Source: Deinococcus sp. YIM 134068 (GTDB taxonomy: Bacteria > Deinococcota > Deinococci > Deinococcales > Deinococcaceae). Taken from it: a stretch of DNA of 64,000 nucleotides. The translations under genes and the position numbers were made by a program. Location: NCBI RefSeq assembly GCF_036543075.1, contig NZ_JAZHPF010000003.1:124001-188000 (forward strand), given 5' to 3'. Positions 1 to 11,428 of the stretch are shown here, piece by piece. Position 1 is the stretch's first letter; each line of letters starts with the position of its first letter. The notes under the pieces are model-generated. The model was given only the letters and a program-made list of their open reading frames with translations, had not been told where the DNA came from and ran no database searches.

Positions 1-1
1 G

Positions 2-417
2 GCGTTCGGTCCGCGTCCCCTCTTCGTCGTGGGGTCCAGCATGGGCGGGTACGTGGCGCAGACCCTCGTCCGCACCGAGCGTCGGGTGACGCGAGCGGCG
101 GCCCTCATCACGTCCGGGGTGTGGCAGGAGCCGGAGGTGCGGGGGCCGGAACTGCGCGCCTTTCTGGACGACCACCGCCCCGTCACGCACGCGGCGGACG
201 CCCCGCCCACCCCCCTGCTGCTGGCGAGCGGGGACAGCGACCCGACCTTCCCCCTCTCCGCACACCACGTCCCGACCGCCGCCGTGTACAGCGAGGTCTA
301 CGCGCGGGCGGGCCATCCCGACGCCTTCCGCGAGATCGTCTTGCCCGGCGTCGGGCACTACACGAGCCGGGCGATGCGGGACGAGGTGTTGCGCTTCTTT
401 CTGACAGACTGGCCCGC

Positions 418-421
<4 letters not shown>
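2..421 (+). CDS. alpha/beta hydrolase, 5' end cut by window edge
   Basis: The open frame runs into the left edge, so only the C-terminal part is present. It contains a nucleophile elbow G-S-S-M-G-G near position 31, a likely acid residue in ASGDSDP, and the catalytic His in GVGHYTSRAM near the C-terminus. These form the Ser-Asp-His triad of the alpha/beta hydrolase fold. The substrate cannot be told from this fragment. The stop overlaps the GTG of the next gene (GTGA), which suggests translational coupling to the DUF4127 gene. Confidence 0.85.
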
Positions 422-1910
<1,489 letters not shown>

Positions 1911-1914
<4 letters not shown>

Positions 1915-2273
1915 GGACGGACCTGCTCTACCGCCCGGCGGTCGTCCGCCGCGCCGCGCCAGAACAACGCGGCCAGCAGGAGCAGCCAGCCCACGGCCTG
2001 AGCGAGGCTGATGACCACCCCCACAATGCCGAACACCCCCGCGAAGGACGACGGGCTGGCGTCTCCCCGCATGATCAGCACCGGGAGCAGCGTGCTGAAC
2101 ACCGAGCCGCCCATCCCCACGATCAGGTGAAGCGCGAGCGCGGCCAGCACCAGCCCGTACCGGGTCGGGGCCTCGCGTCGGCGCATTGCGGCAAGGATCA
2201 TCCCGACGATCAGGACGAGGTACACCGGGAATCCGACCGACAGGTTGACGAGCGTGCTGACCCACATTTCCAT
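1911..2273 (-). CDS. small four-helix membrane protein of unknown function
   Basis: A 120-aa hydrophobic protein. Four likely membrane segments are visible: near residues 10-28 (VGFPVYLVLIVGMILAA), 40-58, 60-75, and 82-105 (GVFGIVGVVISLAQAVGWLL). A short charged loop (RRREAPTRY) separates the first two, and the C-terminus is charged (DDRRAVEQVRP). No family could be named. It is convergent with the DUF4127 gene, overlapping it by 4 nt, and diverges from the next small secreted protein gene. Confidence 0.75.
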
Positions 2274-2353
2274 ACAGAACCTCTTTCACCCACATCTTGA
2301 GCCTCCGACGGAAGGAGGACGCGCCGAGCCAGAGCACCGGGCAAGCTGGCCCC

Positions 2354-2698
2354 ATGCACCCCCGCCGCCTCCTTCTCCCCGCCGCCTTCGGTCTGAGCCT
2401 GTTCGGTCTGGGAGCGTCGGCCTACGCGATGTTGTGGCCGATCATGGATGTGCGGGTGGTCAACCGGAGCGGCGCGACCCTGAGAAACCTGCGCGTCTGC
2501 GTCCACGAGTGCGTAACGCGGGCGGAGTTGAGAGAAGGCCGAACGTGGCGCGTCCCCCTGCAAGTGAGGCAGGACGGCGGCGCGACCCTGATCTACGAGG
2601 GACTGAGCGACGAGCAGAACGCGAACACGTACATCACGCCGGGGCTGGGCGTCCACTGGGTCGTTCGGGCAGACGGGCGGATCGAGCAGAAGCAGTGA
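2354..2698 (+). CDS. hypothetical secreted or membrane-anchored protein
   Basis: A 114-aa protein starting MHPRRLLLPAAFGLSLFG, which looks like a signal peptide or N-terminal anchor. An in-frame ATG at 2297 would add 19 charged residues and bury that signal, so the internal ATG is preferred. The mature part holds a short motif CVHECV, suggesting a disulfide or metal pair outside the membrane, and a beta-rich pattern. It lies 10 nt before the ROK kinase gene and may be co-transcribed with it. Function unknown. Confidence 0.7.
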   Translation: MHPRRLLLPAAFGLSLFGLGASAYAMLWPIMDVRVVNRSGATLRNLRVCVHECVTRAELREGRTWRVPLQVRQDGGATLIYEGLSDEQNANTYITPGLGVHWVVRADGRIEQKQ

Positions 2699-2708
2699 GA
2701 ATAGGCGT

Positions 2709-3616
<908 letters not shown>

Positions 3617-3620
<4 letters not shown>

Positions 3621-4147
3621 CGGGCTTCAGGATCGAGGTCGAGGTGCTGTCCGACCATTCGGACGTGGGGACGGTCCAGGCCGCGCGGGACCTGCTGGGC
3701 GAGTACCTGACATTCGTGCAGAGTCTGTCCCTCGGCTTCGGGACGGCCAGACTGGAGGAGGAGATTGCCAACCTGCCCCACAGCTACGCGGCGCAGGGGG
3801 GTGAACTCCTCCTCGCCCACGTGGGGGACGAACCCGCCGGATGCGTAGGCTACCGCTCGCTGGCCTTCCGGGGACTCCCCGACGCCTGCCAGATGAAGCG
3901 GATGTACGTCCGCCCCGCCTTTCAGGGAGCCGGGGTGGGCGGGGCGCTGGGAGAGGCCGTGCTGGAGCGGGCGCGGGGGGTGGGCCACCGCCGGATGTAC
4001 CTCGACACGGAGCCGCACGCGATGGCGTCGGCCTACCGCCTCTACCGTAGGCTGGGCTTCGAGGAGTGCGCGCCGCCCTTCCCGGCGAGTGAGGTGGGCG
4101 TGCGCTTCCTGATGAGGGAGGTGGGGGAAGACGGCGAGCGCATCTGA
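3617..4147 (+). CDS. GNAT family N-acetyltransferase
   Basis: A 176-aa protein. The GTG start overlaps the ROK stop as GTGA, indicating coupled translation. The acetyl-CoA binding motif A is clear as MYVRPAFQGAGVGGAL (Q-x-x-G-x-G type), followed by a motif B-like end YRLYRRLGFEE. This is the single-domain GNAT layout. The acceptor substrate is unknown; pairing with a ROK kinase could point to amino sugars, which is inference only. Confidence 0.88.
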
Positions 4148-4250
4148 CAGCAGCAAAGGGCCTCCTCCATCTCGTGCGGGGGTGCTTCGTTGACGCTCAG
4201 AATGACCGGTCCTCTGGCAGCCCGTGAGGGTGCTCAGGGGTGCAGAAGAT

Positions 4251-4306
4251 CGAAGGGAAAAGGCACATGTGGTCGGCCTTCAGCTTTCTGCCTTCTGCAC
4301 CCTTCG
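4251..4306. repeat. heptamer-type array, inverted pair (GCAGAAG words)
   Basis: TGCAGAAGA at the left faces a run of 7-nt words on the right: CCTTCAG, CTTTCTG, CCTTCTG, CACCCTT (about 4278-4305). The arms TGCAGAAG and CTTCTGCA are exact complements, so the stretch can fold back. It lies between the 3' ends of the GNAT gene and the convergent ABC-binding-protein gene, where it might help end transcription. It belongs to the 7-nt-period repeats scattered through this window. Confidence 0.6.
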
Positions 4307-4337
4307 CCCCAGGTCTCCTGTTTCCCCAGCTTCCCGG

Positions 4338-5546
4338 CTACTTCAAGTTCTCGGCGTTGACGATCTGGACTTTGGCGAGCTGACTTTCGAGCACGTCGCT
4401 GAAGCGCATCACGAGCACGCGGGAGCGCAGGCGTTCGCCCGTGCTCGAAAAACCGATGGCCCCGGTGATCGTCTGGCAGCGGCTCGCGTCCGCCTCGAAG
4501 CACGCGGGCAGGTTGACCTTCCGCACCGCCGCGCTGACCTGCGCCCGGCTGGGAAGCGCCCAGCCCGGCTTGAGGGTGGACTTCAGGGCCGCGAGCAGCA
4601 CGTTCGTCGCGTCGTAGGCGTAGACGGCGGCCCCGCTGGGCCTGGCTTTGTAGGCGGCCTGGTAACGGGTAACGAAGCCCAGCGCGTTCGAGAAGCCCGA
4701 CACCGGCCCGAAGCCCGTGCTGTAGATCACGCCCGCGCCGTCGATGCCCACCCGCTTGAGGAAATTGGGCGTGTCCAGCCCGTCGCCGCCCATGAAGGCC
4801 GCCGTCACGCCCGCCGCGCGCAGGGCCTTGAGGAGTTGCGAGCCGGTGTCGTCGGTGCCGCCGAAGTAGACCAGCCCGGCCCCGCTGGCCTGAATACGCG
4901 CCACCGCCCCGGCGATCTGCGCGGGGGTCGAGGCCCCCGTGTAGCCCGCCACCGGGACCTGGCGGGCCTTGAGGCCGCCCAGCAGCACCCGCGTCAGGCC
5001 GTTGCCGTAGGCCGTGTTGTCGGACACGACGTACACCCTGTCCGCCTTCAACTCGGCGGAGATGTACTCGGCGGCGGCCAGCCCCTGCGCGCTGTCGGGG
5101 GCGACCACGCGGCTGAAGTGCGCCCAGTTGTTCGCCGTCAGGCCGTCGTTCGTGCTCGCGGGCGAGATCATGGCGACCTTCGCCGGGGCCAGCCCCTGCG
5201 CGAGCGTGTTCGACACGCTGGAATTGAGCGCCCCCACCACCCCGAGAATGGCGCGGTCGGCGGTGATCCGCGCGGCGATCTGGGTCCCCAGCGGGGCCGA
5301 GGCCTGATCGTCGAAGGAAACGAGCGCGAGGTCGTGCCCCAGCGCCCGGAAGGCCGCCGCCTGCTCCCGCACCGCCAGCTCGGCCCCACGTTTGACCTCG
5401 GAGCCGATGGCCGTGAGGTCGCCGCTCAGGGGGCTGACGGTGGCGATCTTGAGGCTGGCGGCCTGAGCGCCGCCGCCGAGGAGCAGGCCCGTGAGCGCGA
5501 GACGGCAGGCGGAACGGAGGGAGCCTTTCTTCATGCGGCTGAGCAT
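4338..5546 (-). CDS. branched-chain amino acid-type ABC transporter substrate-binding protein
   Basis: A 402-aa periplasmic-binding protein of the LivJ/LivK type (type I fold). It has a signal peptide ([20 protein letters not shown], ending near AQAA), then [26 protein letters not shown], the characteristic N-lobe start. Later come [15 protein letters not shown] and [13 protein letters not shown], the ligand-binding Ser/Thr loops, and the hinge return [10 protein letters not shown]. Ligands of the family are amino acids, urea or amides; the exact one is unknown. The first ATG is preferred because GGGAG lies 4 nt upstream; an ATG four codons later is also possible. No permease or ATPase genes are adjacent, so it must work with components encoded elsewhere. 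Confidence 0.92.
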   Translation of the reverse strand: MLSRMKKGSLRSACRLALTGLLLGGGAQAASLKIATVSPLSGDLTAIGSEVKRGAELAVREQAAAFRALGHDLALVSFDDQASAPLGTQIAARITADRAILGVVGALNSSVSNTLAQGLAPAKVAMISPASTNDGLTANNWAHFSRVVAPDSAQGLAAAEYISAELKADRVYVVSDNTAYGNGLTRVLLGGLKARQVPVAGYTGASTPAQIAGAVARIQASGAGLVYFGGTDDTGSQLLKALRAAGVTAAFMGGDGLDTPNFLKRVGIDGAGVIYSTGFGPVSGFSNALGFVTRYQAAYKARPSGAAVYAYDATNVLLAALKSTLKPGWALPSRAQVSAAVRKVNLPACFEADASRCQTITGAIGFSSTGERLRSRVLVMRFSDVLESQLAKVQIVNAENLK

Positions 5547-5633
5547 GGCACTCCCGCGTTGACAGTCCTCTTACGGCCTCCACCTCTTCCGGCCTCCATT
5601 GGAGCGGAGCGAACCGACACCGCCGGGCGACGG

Positions 5634-5855
5634 CTACAGGCGACTTCCGACGATCCAGCCGTTGTTGACCCCGATCTGCGGGCACTGGAGGACCGTCATG
5701 ATCATCAAAATTTCGTCGGCGGAGTTGGCCTGGACCGGCAACCACTGGCCTCCAATCTGCACGTCGATACTCCACCGGTCCGCGCCCGGATGCAGGTTCA
5801 GACGGTAGTTGCTGATGGCGTGGGTTCCGGCGGGTGCGCCTGCGACGTGTGGCAT
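5634..5855 (-). CDS. small conserved-looking protein of 73 aa
   Basis: Begins MPHVAGAPAGTHAISNYRL and includes WSIDVQIGGQWLPVQAN and EILMIMTVLQCPQIGV. AGGAGAG lies 6 nt before this ATG, which fixes the start; longer readings into the P5C dehydrogenase leader are unlikely. It has a single Cys and no signal peptide. No family was recognised. It stands alone between the ABC-binding-protein gene (same strand) and the divergent P5C dehydrogenase gene. Confidence 0.7.
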   Translation of the reverse strand: MPHVAGAPAGTHAISNYRLNLHPGADRWSIDVQIGGQWLPVQANSADEILMIMTVLQCPQIGVNNGWIVGSRL

Positions 5856-6072
5856 CTCGGCTCTCCTGCGAAGGGGGAATGGGGTCCCTTCGCCCGGAGA
5901 ATGCGCGCCGATGCGTGACCGCCCCATGACCGCCTTCCAATTGAAAAGAACAGGCCCCGAAGCGTGCCCTTTCCAGCCTGAGCGGCGGACCATTTTTTGC
6001 CGTCTGACAGCGGTTTTACATCCTCTCGCCCGCCGTGTTAGCCTCCCCTCCAAGCACAAGGAGGCCGGGCCG

Positions 6073-7650
6073 ATGACGAGCACGCTGATGGAGGGCTTTC
6101 TCCCCTTCGAGCATGAACCCTATTTCGCCTTTGGGCGCGAGGACGTGGCGCAGGCACAACGGGACGCTTACCGCATGGTCCGTGAACGGGACGTGGGCCG
6201 GACGTTCCCCCTGTACCTCGGCGGCGAACGGGTGGAGGGCGGCGAGACGTTCAAGGTCCGCAACCCCGCCGACACGCGCGAGGTCGTGTGGCACTTCCCG
6301 AGGGCGACGCCGGAGCAACTGGAACAGGCGGTAGCGTCGGCAAAAACAGCCTTCGAGACGTGGCGTTTCTCTGACCCCATGCAGCGGGCGACGATCTTCA
6401 AGCGGGCGGGCGAGTTGCTGCGGGCGCGGCGCATGGAATTCAACGCCGTCATGGGCCTGGAGAACGGCAAGAACTGGGCCGAGGCCGACGGAGAAATTGC
6501 CGAGTGTGTGGACCACTTCGAGGTCTTCGCCCGCGAGACCCTGAAATGGGCGCAGGGCAAGCCCGTCTACCCCCTGCCCGGCGAACACGTCACGACCGTC
6601 TACGAACCCATCGGCGTCGTCGCGGCTATCAGCCCGTGGAACTTCCCGGCGGCAATTCCGCTTGGGATGGCGCTGGGGGCGCTCGCGGCGGGGAATACGG
6701 TGGTGTGGAAGCCCGCGTCCGAGACGCCGCTGAGCAGCCTCCTCCTCGTCGAACTGCTGTTCGAGGCGGGGTTGCCCCGCAACGTCATCCAGTTCATGAC
6801 CGGGACGGACGAGGTGCTGGGCGATCCGCTGGTGGACCACCCGGACATTCGGATGATCGCCTTCACGGGCAGCAAGGAAATCGGCTGCCGCATCATGGAG
6901 CGGGCGGCGCGGGTGCAGCCGGGCCAGCGGTGGCTCAAGCGCGTCATGGCCGAGATGGGCGGCAAGGACCCGACGGTGGTGTGCGCCGACGCCGACCTGG
7001 ACGCCGCCGCCGTGGGCATCGTGCAGGCCACCTTCGGGTACGCCGGGCAGAAGTGCTCCGCGTGCAGCCGCGTCATCGCGGAGGAGGTCGTGTACGGCGA
7101 GTTGCTGGAGAAGGTCGTCGCGCTCACGCGGGAACTGGAGGTCGGGTTGCCGGAGGAGAACGCCCCGCTCGGTCCTGTCATCCACGAGGGGAGCGCGCGG
7201 CGAATCCTGGGCTACATCGAGAACGGGAGGAGGACGGCCCGCCTCGTCCTCGGCGGGAAGCGGGCGGAGAGCGGGGAGCGCGAGGGCGGCTACATCCAGC
7301 CCACGATCTTCGCGGACGTGACGCCGGACGACCCCCTCTTCCGGGAGGAAATCTTCGGGCCGGTGCTGAGCTTCACACGGGCGCGCGACTGGCGGCACGC
7401 GATAGACCTCGCCAACGACTCCGAGTACGGATTGACCGCCGCCTTCTACAGCCGCGACCCCAGCAAGATCGCGGAGGCACGGCGGCTGATGCACGTCGGC
7501 AACCTGTATATCAACCGCAAATGCACGGGGGCGATGTCGGGAACGCACGCCTTCGGTGGCTACGGCCTGAGCGGCACGAACGCGAAGGTGGGTGGGCCGG
7601 ACTACCTCTTCTGGTTCGTGCAGACGAAGACGGTGGCGCAGCGGTACTGA
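6073..7650 (+). CDS. pruA: 1-pyrroline-5-carboxylate dehydrogenase
   Basis: A 525-aa aldehyde dehydrogenase-fold enzyme that oxidises L-glutamate gamma-semialdehyde to glutamate with NAD+, the second step of proline degradation. The start is fixed by AAGGAGG 8 nt upstream. Visible landmarks: PWNFPAAIPLGMALG (NAD site, near 188-202), FTGSKEIG (near 264), general base Glu near 294 in AEMGGKDP, and nucleophilic Cys near 328 in GQKCSACS. The extra N-terminal segment and length match the stand-alone P5CDH of Deinococcus-Thermus. No proline dehydrogenase gene is next to it in this window. Confidence 0.94.
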   Translation: MTSTLMEGFLPFEHEPYFAFGREDVAQAQRDAYRMVRERDVGRTFPLYLGGERVEGGETFKVRNPADTREVVWHFPRATPEQLEQAVASAKTAFETWRFSDPMQRATIFKRAGELLRARRMEFNAVMGLENGKNWAEADGEIAECVDHFEVFARETLKWAQGKPVYPLPGEHVTTVYEPIGVVAAISPWNFPAAIPLGMALGALAAGNTVVWKPASETPLSSLLLVELLFEAGLPRNVIQFMTGTDEVLGDPLVDHPDIRMIAFTGSKEIGCRIMERAARVQPGQRWLKRVMAEMGGKDPTVVCADADLDAAAVGIVQATFGYAGQKCSACSRVIAEEVVYGELLEKVVALTRELEVGLPEENAPLGPVIHEGSARRILGYIENGRRTARLVLGGKRAESGEREGGYIQPTIFADVTPDDPLFREEIFGPVLSFTRARDWRHAIDLANDSEYGLTAAFYSRDPSKIAEARRLMHVGNLYINRKCTGAMSGTHAFGGYGLSGTNAKVGGPDYLFWFVQTKTVAQRY

Positions 7651-7659
7651 CAGCGGTGG

Positions 7660-7696
7660 CCCCATGAATTGAAGGGAAGACCTTCAATCTATGGGG
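7660..7696. terminator. near-perfect hairpin after pruA
   Basis: The arms at 7660-7675 and 7681-7696 pair at 14 of 16 positions around a 5-nt loop, with CCCCAT/ATGGGG outside and ATTGAAGG/CCTTCAAT inside. It begins 10 nt after the pruA stop. There is no following T-run, so it is not a classical intrinsic terminator. It could still stop transcription or protect the 3' end. Confidence 0.6.
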
Positions 7697-7739
7697 TCCG
7701 AGCGGAGCGAGAAACCGTAACCGGAGCGGTCGAAGTGGA

Positions 7740-7768
7740 GTTGATGGGTGTGCTTTCCTCCCATCAAC
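7740..7768. other. perfect 9-bp inverted repeat before the DUF4180 3' end
   Basis: GTTGATGGG at 7740-7748 pairs exactly with CCCATCAAC at 7760-7768 around an 11-nt loop. It lies about 20 nt beyond the DUF4180 stop when read on the minus strand, so it may serve that transcript as a 3' structure. No T-run is present on either strand. Confidence 0.5.
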
Positions 7769-7789
7769 GTAACGGAGTACCGCGATGAG

Positions 7790-8134
7790 TCAGGTGACGG
7801 ACGCCAGCCACGCCCGCGCCTCTTCCTCGGTGTGGACGAAGCGAATCCAGCCGTGGGTTCTGTGCTCGTAGGCCAGCTCCGCGAAGCGTTCGCCGTGGGC
7901 CGAGGGGTCGGGCAGCACGAGCGCGACCCGGACGCGGTAGTTCGTGAACTTCTGGAACGCCTCACCCGCCAGCCCACTTTTCAAGCGGAAGAACTCGGGC
8001 GAGAGGTCGGCCTCGGTGAGAATCAGCCCGTCCAGCCCGTAGGTCGCGCCGATCACCTCCAGCACGTCCGGCAGTGTGCGGAGGGCCACGCCGAGTTCAC
8101 CCGCCGTCCTGATTTGAGGGGAGTCCGTGGTCAT
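7790..8134 (-). CDS. DUF4180 domain-containing protein
   Basis: A 114-aa single-domain protein. The family pattern is visible: an N-terminal region reading VLEVIGATYGLDGLILTEA, then LSPEFFRLKSGLAGEAFQKF, NYRVRVALV and a C-terminal EEEARAWL helix. DUF4180 proteins are small and uncharacterised, with an alpha/beta layout reminiscent of STAS-like domains. The ATG chosen gives the normal family length; the longer frame runs into the divergent DinB gene and is a shadow. Confidence 0.82.
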   Translation of the reverse strand: MTTDSPQIRTAGELGVALRTLPDVLEVIGATYGLDGLILTEADLSPEFFRLKSGLAGEAFQKFTNYRVRVALVLPDPSAHGERFAELAYEHRTHGWIRFVHTEEEARAWLASVT

Positions 8135-8194
8135 ACGAGACGTTAGCAAACCGCGCCCAGCCGCCCGCACCCCCTTCTCTGCGAAACTACCCCC

Positions 8195-8691
<497 letters not shown>

Positions 8692-8698
<7 letters not shown>

Positions 8699-9189
8699 GG
8701 GAGCTTTCAGCAGTCAGCGATCAGCCGTCAGCTTTTGGGAAGGCCGTCGGGAACCTATTTAGCGGGGGTCCGACGAATGTCTCATGGGCGCGGGCGCTGG
8801 AGGGGCTGGGGGCGGAGGAGGCGGGGCGGGTGCCGGAGGGGTTGCCGCATTCGGTCGCGCAGATTGCCGCGCACGTGGCGTTCTGGCAGGACTTCGTGTT
8901 GGAGGAGGCGGGGGGAGGCACGCCCGTTCGACCCGCACACGCGGCGGGCGGGTGGCCGGAGCCGGGCGACTGGGAGGAGACGCGAACGCGCTTGCTGGAC
9001 GGGCAGGCGCGGCTGCGCTCGCTGACCCGCGACCCCGCCTTCATCTCCGGCGTGACGCGCGAGGGGCACCCGTGGGCCGCCCTGCTCGCTAACTTCGCGG
9101 GGCACGGCCTGTACCATCTCGGGCAGGTGGTGACGGTTCGGCGGGCGCTAGGGCTGTGGCCGCCGCCGGGTGGGGGCGACACGTGGTAG
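8692..9189 (+). CDS. DinB family protein (second of a tandem pair)
   Basis: A 165-aa paralogue of the preceding gene. Shared blocks include PEGLPHSVA and the C-terminal GQVVTVRRALG and WPPPGGGDTW. The only plausible start is a GTG overlapping the upstream stop. Translation from there passes through a 7-nt-period repeat, giving an N-terminus ELSAVSDQPSAFGK that has no counterpart in the paralogue. Homology resumes at about FGKAVGNLF. It has the metal-site histidines AAHVAFWQDF and GHGLYHLGQ. Function is expected to be like its neighbour: a DinB/YfiT metal-dependent thiol enzyme, substrate unknown. Confidence 0.85.
8705..8736. repeat. heptamer array (TCAGCNN words)
   Basis: Four consecutive 7-nt words, TTCAGCA, GTCAGCG, ATCAGCC and GTCAGCT, start a few nt after the first DinB stop codon. 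They are translated as part of the second DinB protein's N-terminus. This is one member of the dispersed heptamer family in this window. Confidence 0.75.
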
Positions 9190-10094
9190 GGGAGCGGCCA
9201 GCTTCCAGCGACCAGTTGCCAGCGGTGGACCTGGGCGGGGCGCTCGCCGTCACCGAACTCAACGCGGGTGATTCCAGCCGGGCCTCGCACGTGTGGCGGG
9301 TGGACCTCTCGCGGGGGCCGGTGATCGTGCGGCGGGCGTGGTGGACCGTGCCGGAGGTGAGCGCGTTCATGCTGGGGCTGAATCGGCTGTTCGGAACGGA
9401 CCCGCGCGACCTGGGGATGACCTCGGCGGCCTACACCCGCTGGCGGGAGGTCGGGGCGTGGGTGGTGCCGGAGACGCTGGGGCTGACTGAGTTTCGGGGC
9501 AATCCGGCGCTCGCGGTGGAGTTCGTGGATGGTGAACCTTCCCGTGACCTGCACGACGCGGACGCGGCGGAACTCGGTCGGCGGGTGGCACAGGTCCACA
9601 GCCACACCTCGGACATGTTCGGGGACGTAATGGGCCGCGCTCGCCGTCCGGTGGCCGACTTTTACCCTTCCGCTCTGCACGTCATCCGCGAGGTAACGGC
9701 CCACTTCGAGCCGGAAGCGTGCACCTCCCACTGGCCGGAAGTCGAGGCTGCCTTCGCCTCCGCACCCTCACCCACCCGAGCCATACCGATGCTGCTCGAC
9801 TGGCACGGCTCGCAGTTCGTGTGGCGTGACGGGCAACCCTTCGCGCTCGTGGACGTGGAATCGTCGGCCCTCGCCCCGCCCGAACTCGACCTGTGCTTGT
9901 GGGAACTCCTCCTCACGCTGGAAGGCGCACAGAGCTTCCGCGCCGGGTACGCCGAACGTCTCCCCTTCCCCGACCTCGGCCCACACCGCGCCGCCTGCCG
10001 CCTCATCCTCCGCGCGCTGGAGGTCGAGGGATCGCCACCCCTGCGAGACTGGCTCGCCCTCCCACCCCTCTTTTCCCCAATTCCTAACGACTAA
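9183..10094 (+). CDS. aminoglycoside phosphotransferase-like kinase (APH/ChoK fold)
   Basis: A protein of about 303 aa. The C-lobe has the catalytic loop LLDWHGSQFVWRDG, where Asp is kept but the usual Asn is Gln, followed by FALVDVESSALAPPELDL, matching the DFG-like metal-binding Asp and the following helix. Such proteins phosphorylate small molecules; no evidence points to drug resistance. Two GTG starts are possible: 9183, overlapping the DinB stop in the same way as the previous gene pair, or 9225, after a heptamer array. The earlier one is listed, with doubt. It is in line with the DinB pair and probably co-transcribed. Confidence 0.78.
   Translation: MVGERPASSDQLPAVDLGGALAVTELNAGDSSRASHVWRVDLSRGPVIVRRAWWTVPEVSAFMLGLNRLFGTDPRDLGMTSAAYTRWREVGAWVVPETLGLTEFRGNPALAVEFVDGEPSRDLHDADAAELGRRVAQVHSHTSDMFGDVMGRARRPVADFYPSALHVIREVTAHFEPEACTSHWPEVEAAFASAPSPTRAIPMLLDWHGSQFVWRDGQPFALVDVESSALAPPELDLCLWELLLTLEGAQSFRAGYAERLPFPDLGPHRAACRLILRALEVEGSPPLRDWLALPPLFSPIPND
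9196..9224. repeat. heptamer array (CCAGCNN words)
   Basis: Words GCCAGCT, TCCAGCG, ACCAGTT and GCCAGCG follow each other exactly, starting about 7 nt after the second DinB stop. The position mirrors the array after the first DinB gene, but the words have changed, so either the array was copied with the gene and diverged or both were seeded separately. Confidence 0.75.
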
Positions 10095-10123
10095 CCCCTC
10101 ACCCCTTCCTCCCGAAAGGCCCC

Positions 10124-11425
10124 ATGTCCCCCACCAGCGCCGTCTTCTCCCGCTCCCGCCAGACCTACCCCACCGCCGTGCGCGGCGAGGGCGTGTACCT
10201 CTACGACGAAGGGGGACGGCGCTACCTCGACGGCTGCTCTGGCGCACTCGTGGCGAACGTCGGGCACGGGCGGGCGGAGGTCGGGGAGGCGATGGCGCGG
10301 CAGGCGCGGGAGTTGCCCTTCGTCCACGGCTCGCAGTTCACGTCACCCGTGTTGGAGGAGTACGCCTCAAGGCTGCTGACCTTTCTGAACCTGCCCGGCT
10401 TCCGGCTGTGGGCCGTGTCGGGTGGGTCGGAGGCGAACGAGAGCGCGATCAAGTTGGCGCGGCAGTACCACGTCGAGCGCGGGGAGCCGGGGCGCTACCG
10501 GGTGGTGACGCGCGTGCCGAGCTACCACGGCGCGTCGCTGGGGGCACTCGCCGCAAGTGGGATGGGCGCGCGGCGCGAGTTGTACGCCCCCCTGATAAAC
10601 GAGGCCGCGTGGCCCAAGATGCCGAGGCCCGACCCCCGACTGAGCGGTGAGGACGACGCCGAACGCCTGCGCGCGGTGCTGGAGGCGTGCGGCCCTTCGA
10701 GTGTCGCCGCCTTCCTCGCCGAGCCGGTCGTGGGCGCGTCGGACGCGGCGCTCGCCCCGAACGCGGGCTACCACGCGCGGATTGCCAAGATTTGCCGCGA
10801 GTACGGCGTCCTCTTCATCGCCGACGAGGTGATGAGCGGGATGGGGCGCTGCGGGGCACCGCTCGCCGTCCGCCTCCACGACGACGTGACGCCCGACCTC
10901 GTGGTTCTCGGCAAGGGCCTCGCCGCCGGGTACGCACCGCTGGCGGGCCTCGCCGCAAGTGGGCACGTGTACGACACGGTGATGAACGGTTCGGGGGCCT
11001 TCAAGCACGGCTTTACCTACGCGGGCCACCCCGTCAGCGCGGCGGCGGGCCTCACGGTGCTGGACATCGTGGAGCGGGAGGGGTTGGTGGAGCGGGCGCG
11101 GGTGCGGGGCGAGCGGTTGCTGGCGGGCCTGCGGGAGCTGAAGTCACGTCATCCGGTCGTGCTGGAGGCACGCGGGCACGGCCTCCTCCTCGGTCTGGTT
11201 CTCGGCGACCCAATGACAGGTGAGGCGTTCGAGACCCCCGGAGTGGCCGGACGTGTGGCGGCGGCGGCCATGCGGCGCGGCCTGATGACCTACCCCGGCA
11301 GTGGCGCGGTGGACGGAACGCGCGGGGACCATCTGCTGCTTGGCCCGCCCCTGACAGTCACGGACGCCGAGGTGGACGAGTTGCTGAACCTGCTCGACGG
11401 GGCGCTGGGGGACATGAGCGGCTGA
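10124..11425 (+). CDS. class III (aspartate aminotransferase family) PLP aminotransferase
   Basis: A 433-aa protein of the ornithine/GABA/diaminobutyrate aminotransferase group. Visible features: GVYLYDEGGRRYLDGCSGALVANVGHG at the N-terminus, SGGSEANESAIKLAR (PLP phosphate site), the Asp of FIADEVMSGMGR that contacts the PLP ring nitrogen, and the Schiff-base Lys in VLGKGLAAGYAPL. The amino donor and product cannot be told from sequence; deamination of an omega-amino acid is most likely. The ATG has a weak GAAAGG ribosome site. It follows the APH-like gene by 29 nt. Confidence 0.9.
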   Translation: MSPTSAVFSRSRQTYPTAVRGEGVYLYDEGGRRYLDGCSGALVANVGHGRAEVGEAMARQARELPFVHGSQFTSPVLEEYASRLLTFLNLPGFRLWAVSGGSEANESAIKLARQYHVERGEPGRYRVVTRVPSYHGASLGALAASGMGARRELYAPLINEAAWPKMPRPDPRLSGEDDAERLRAVLEACGPSSVAAFLAEPVVGASDAALAPNAGYHARIAKICREYGVLFIADEVMSGMGRCGAPLAVRLHDDVTPDLVVLGKGLAAGYAPLAGLAASGHVYDTVMNGSGAFKHGFTYAGHPVSAAAGLTVLDIVEREGLVERARVRGERLLAGLRELKSRHPVVLEARGHGLLLGLVLGDPMTGEAFETPGVAGRVAAAAMRRGLMTYPGSGAVDGTRGDHLLLGPPLTVTDAEVDELLNLLDGALGDMSG

Positions 11426-11428
11426 GCG

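Noticed and set aside
4224..5918. Frame of 564 codons opposite the ABC-binding-protein gene
   Set aside because: Composition typical of antisense GC-rich shadows, and the minus strand encodes an unmistakable binding protein with signal peptide.
8703..9225. CRISPR-like array suspected from repeated CAGC words near the DinB genes
   Set aside because: The unit is only 7 nt with no spacers, and part of it is translated. It does not have the repeat-spacer layout of CRISPR, and no cas genes are present.
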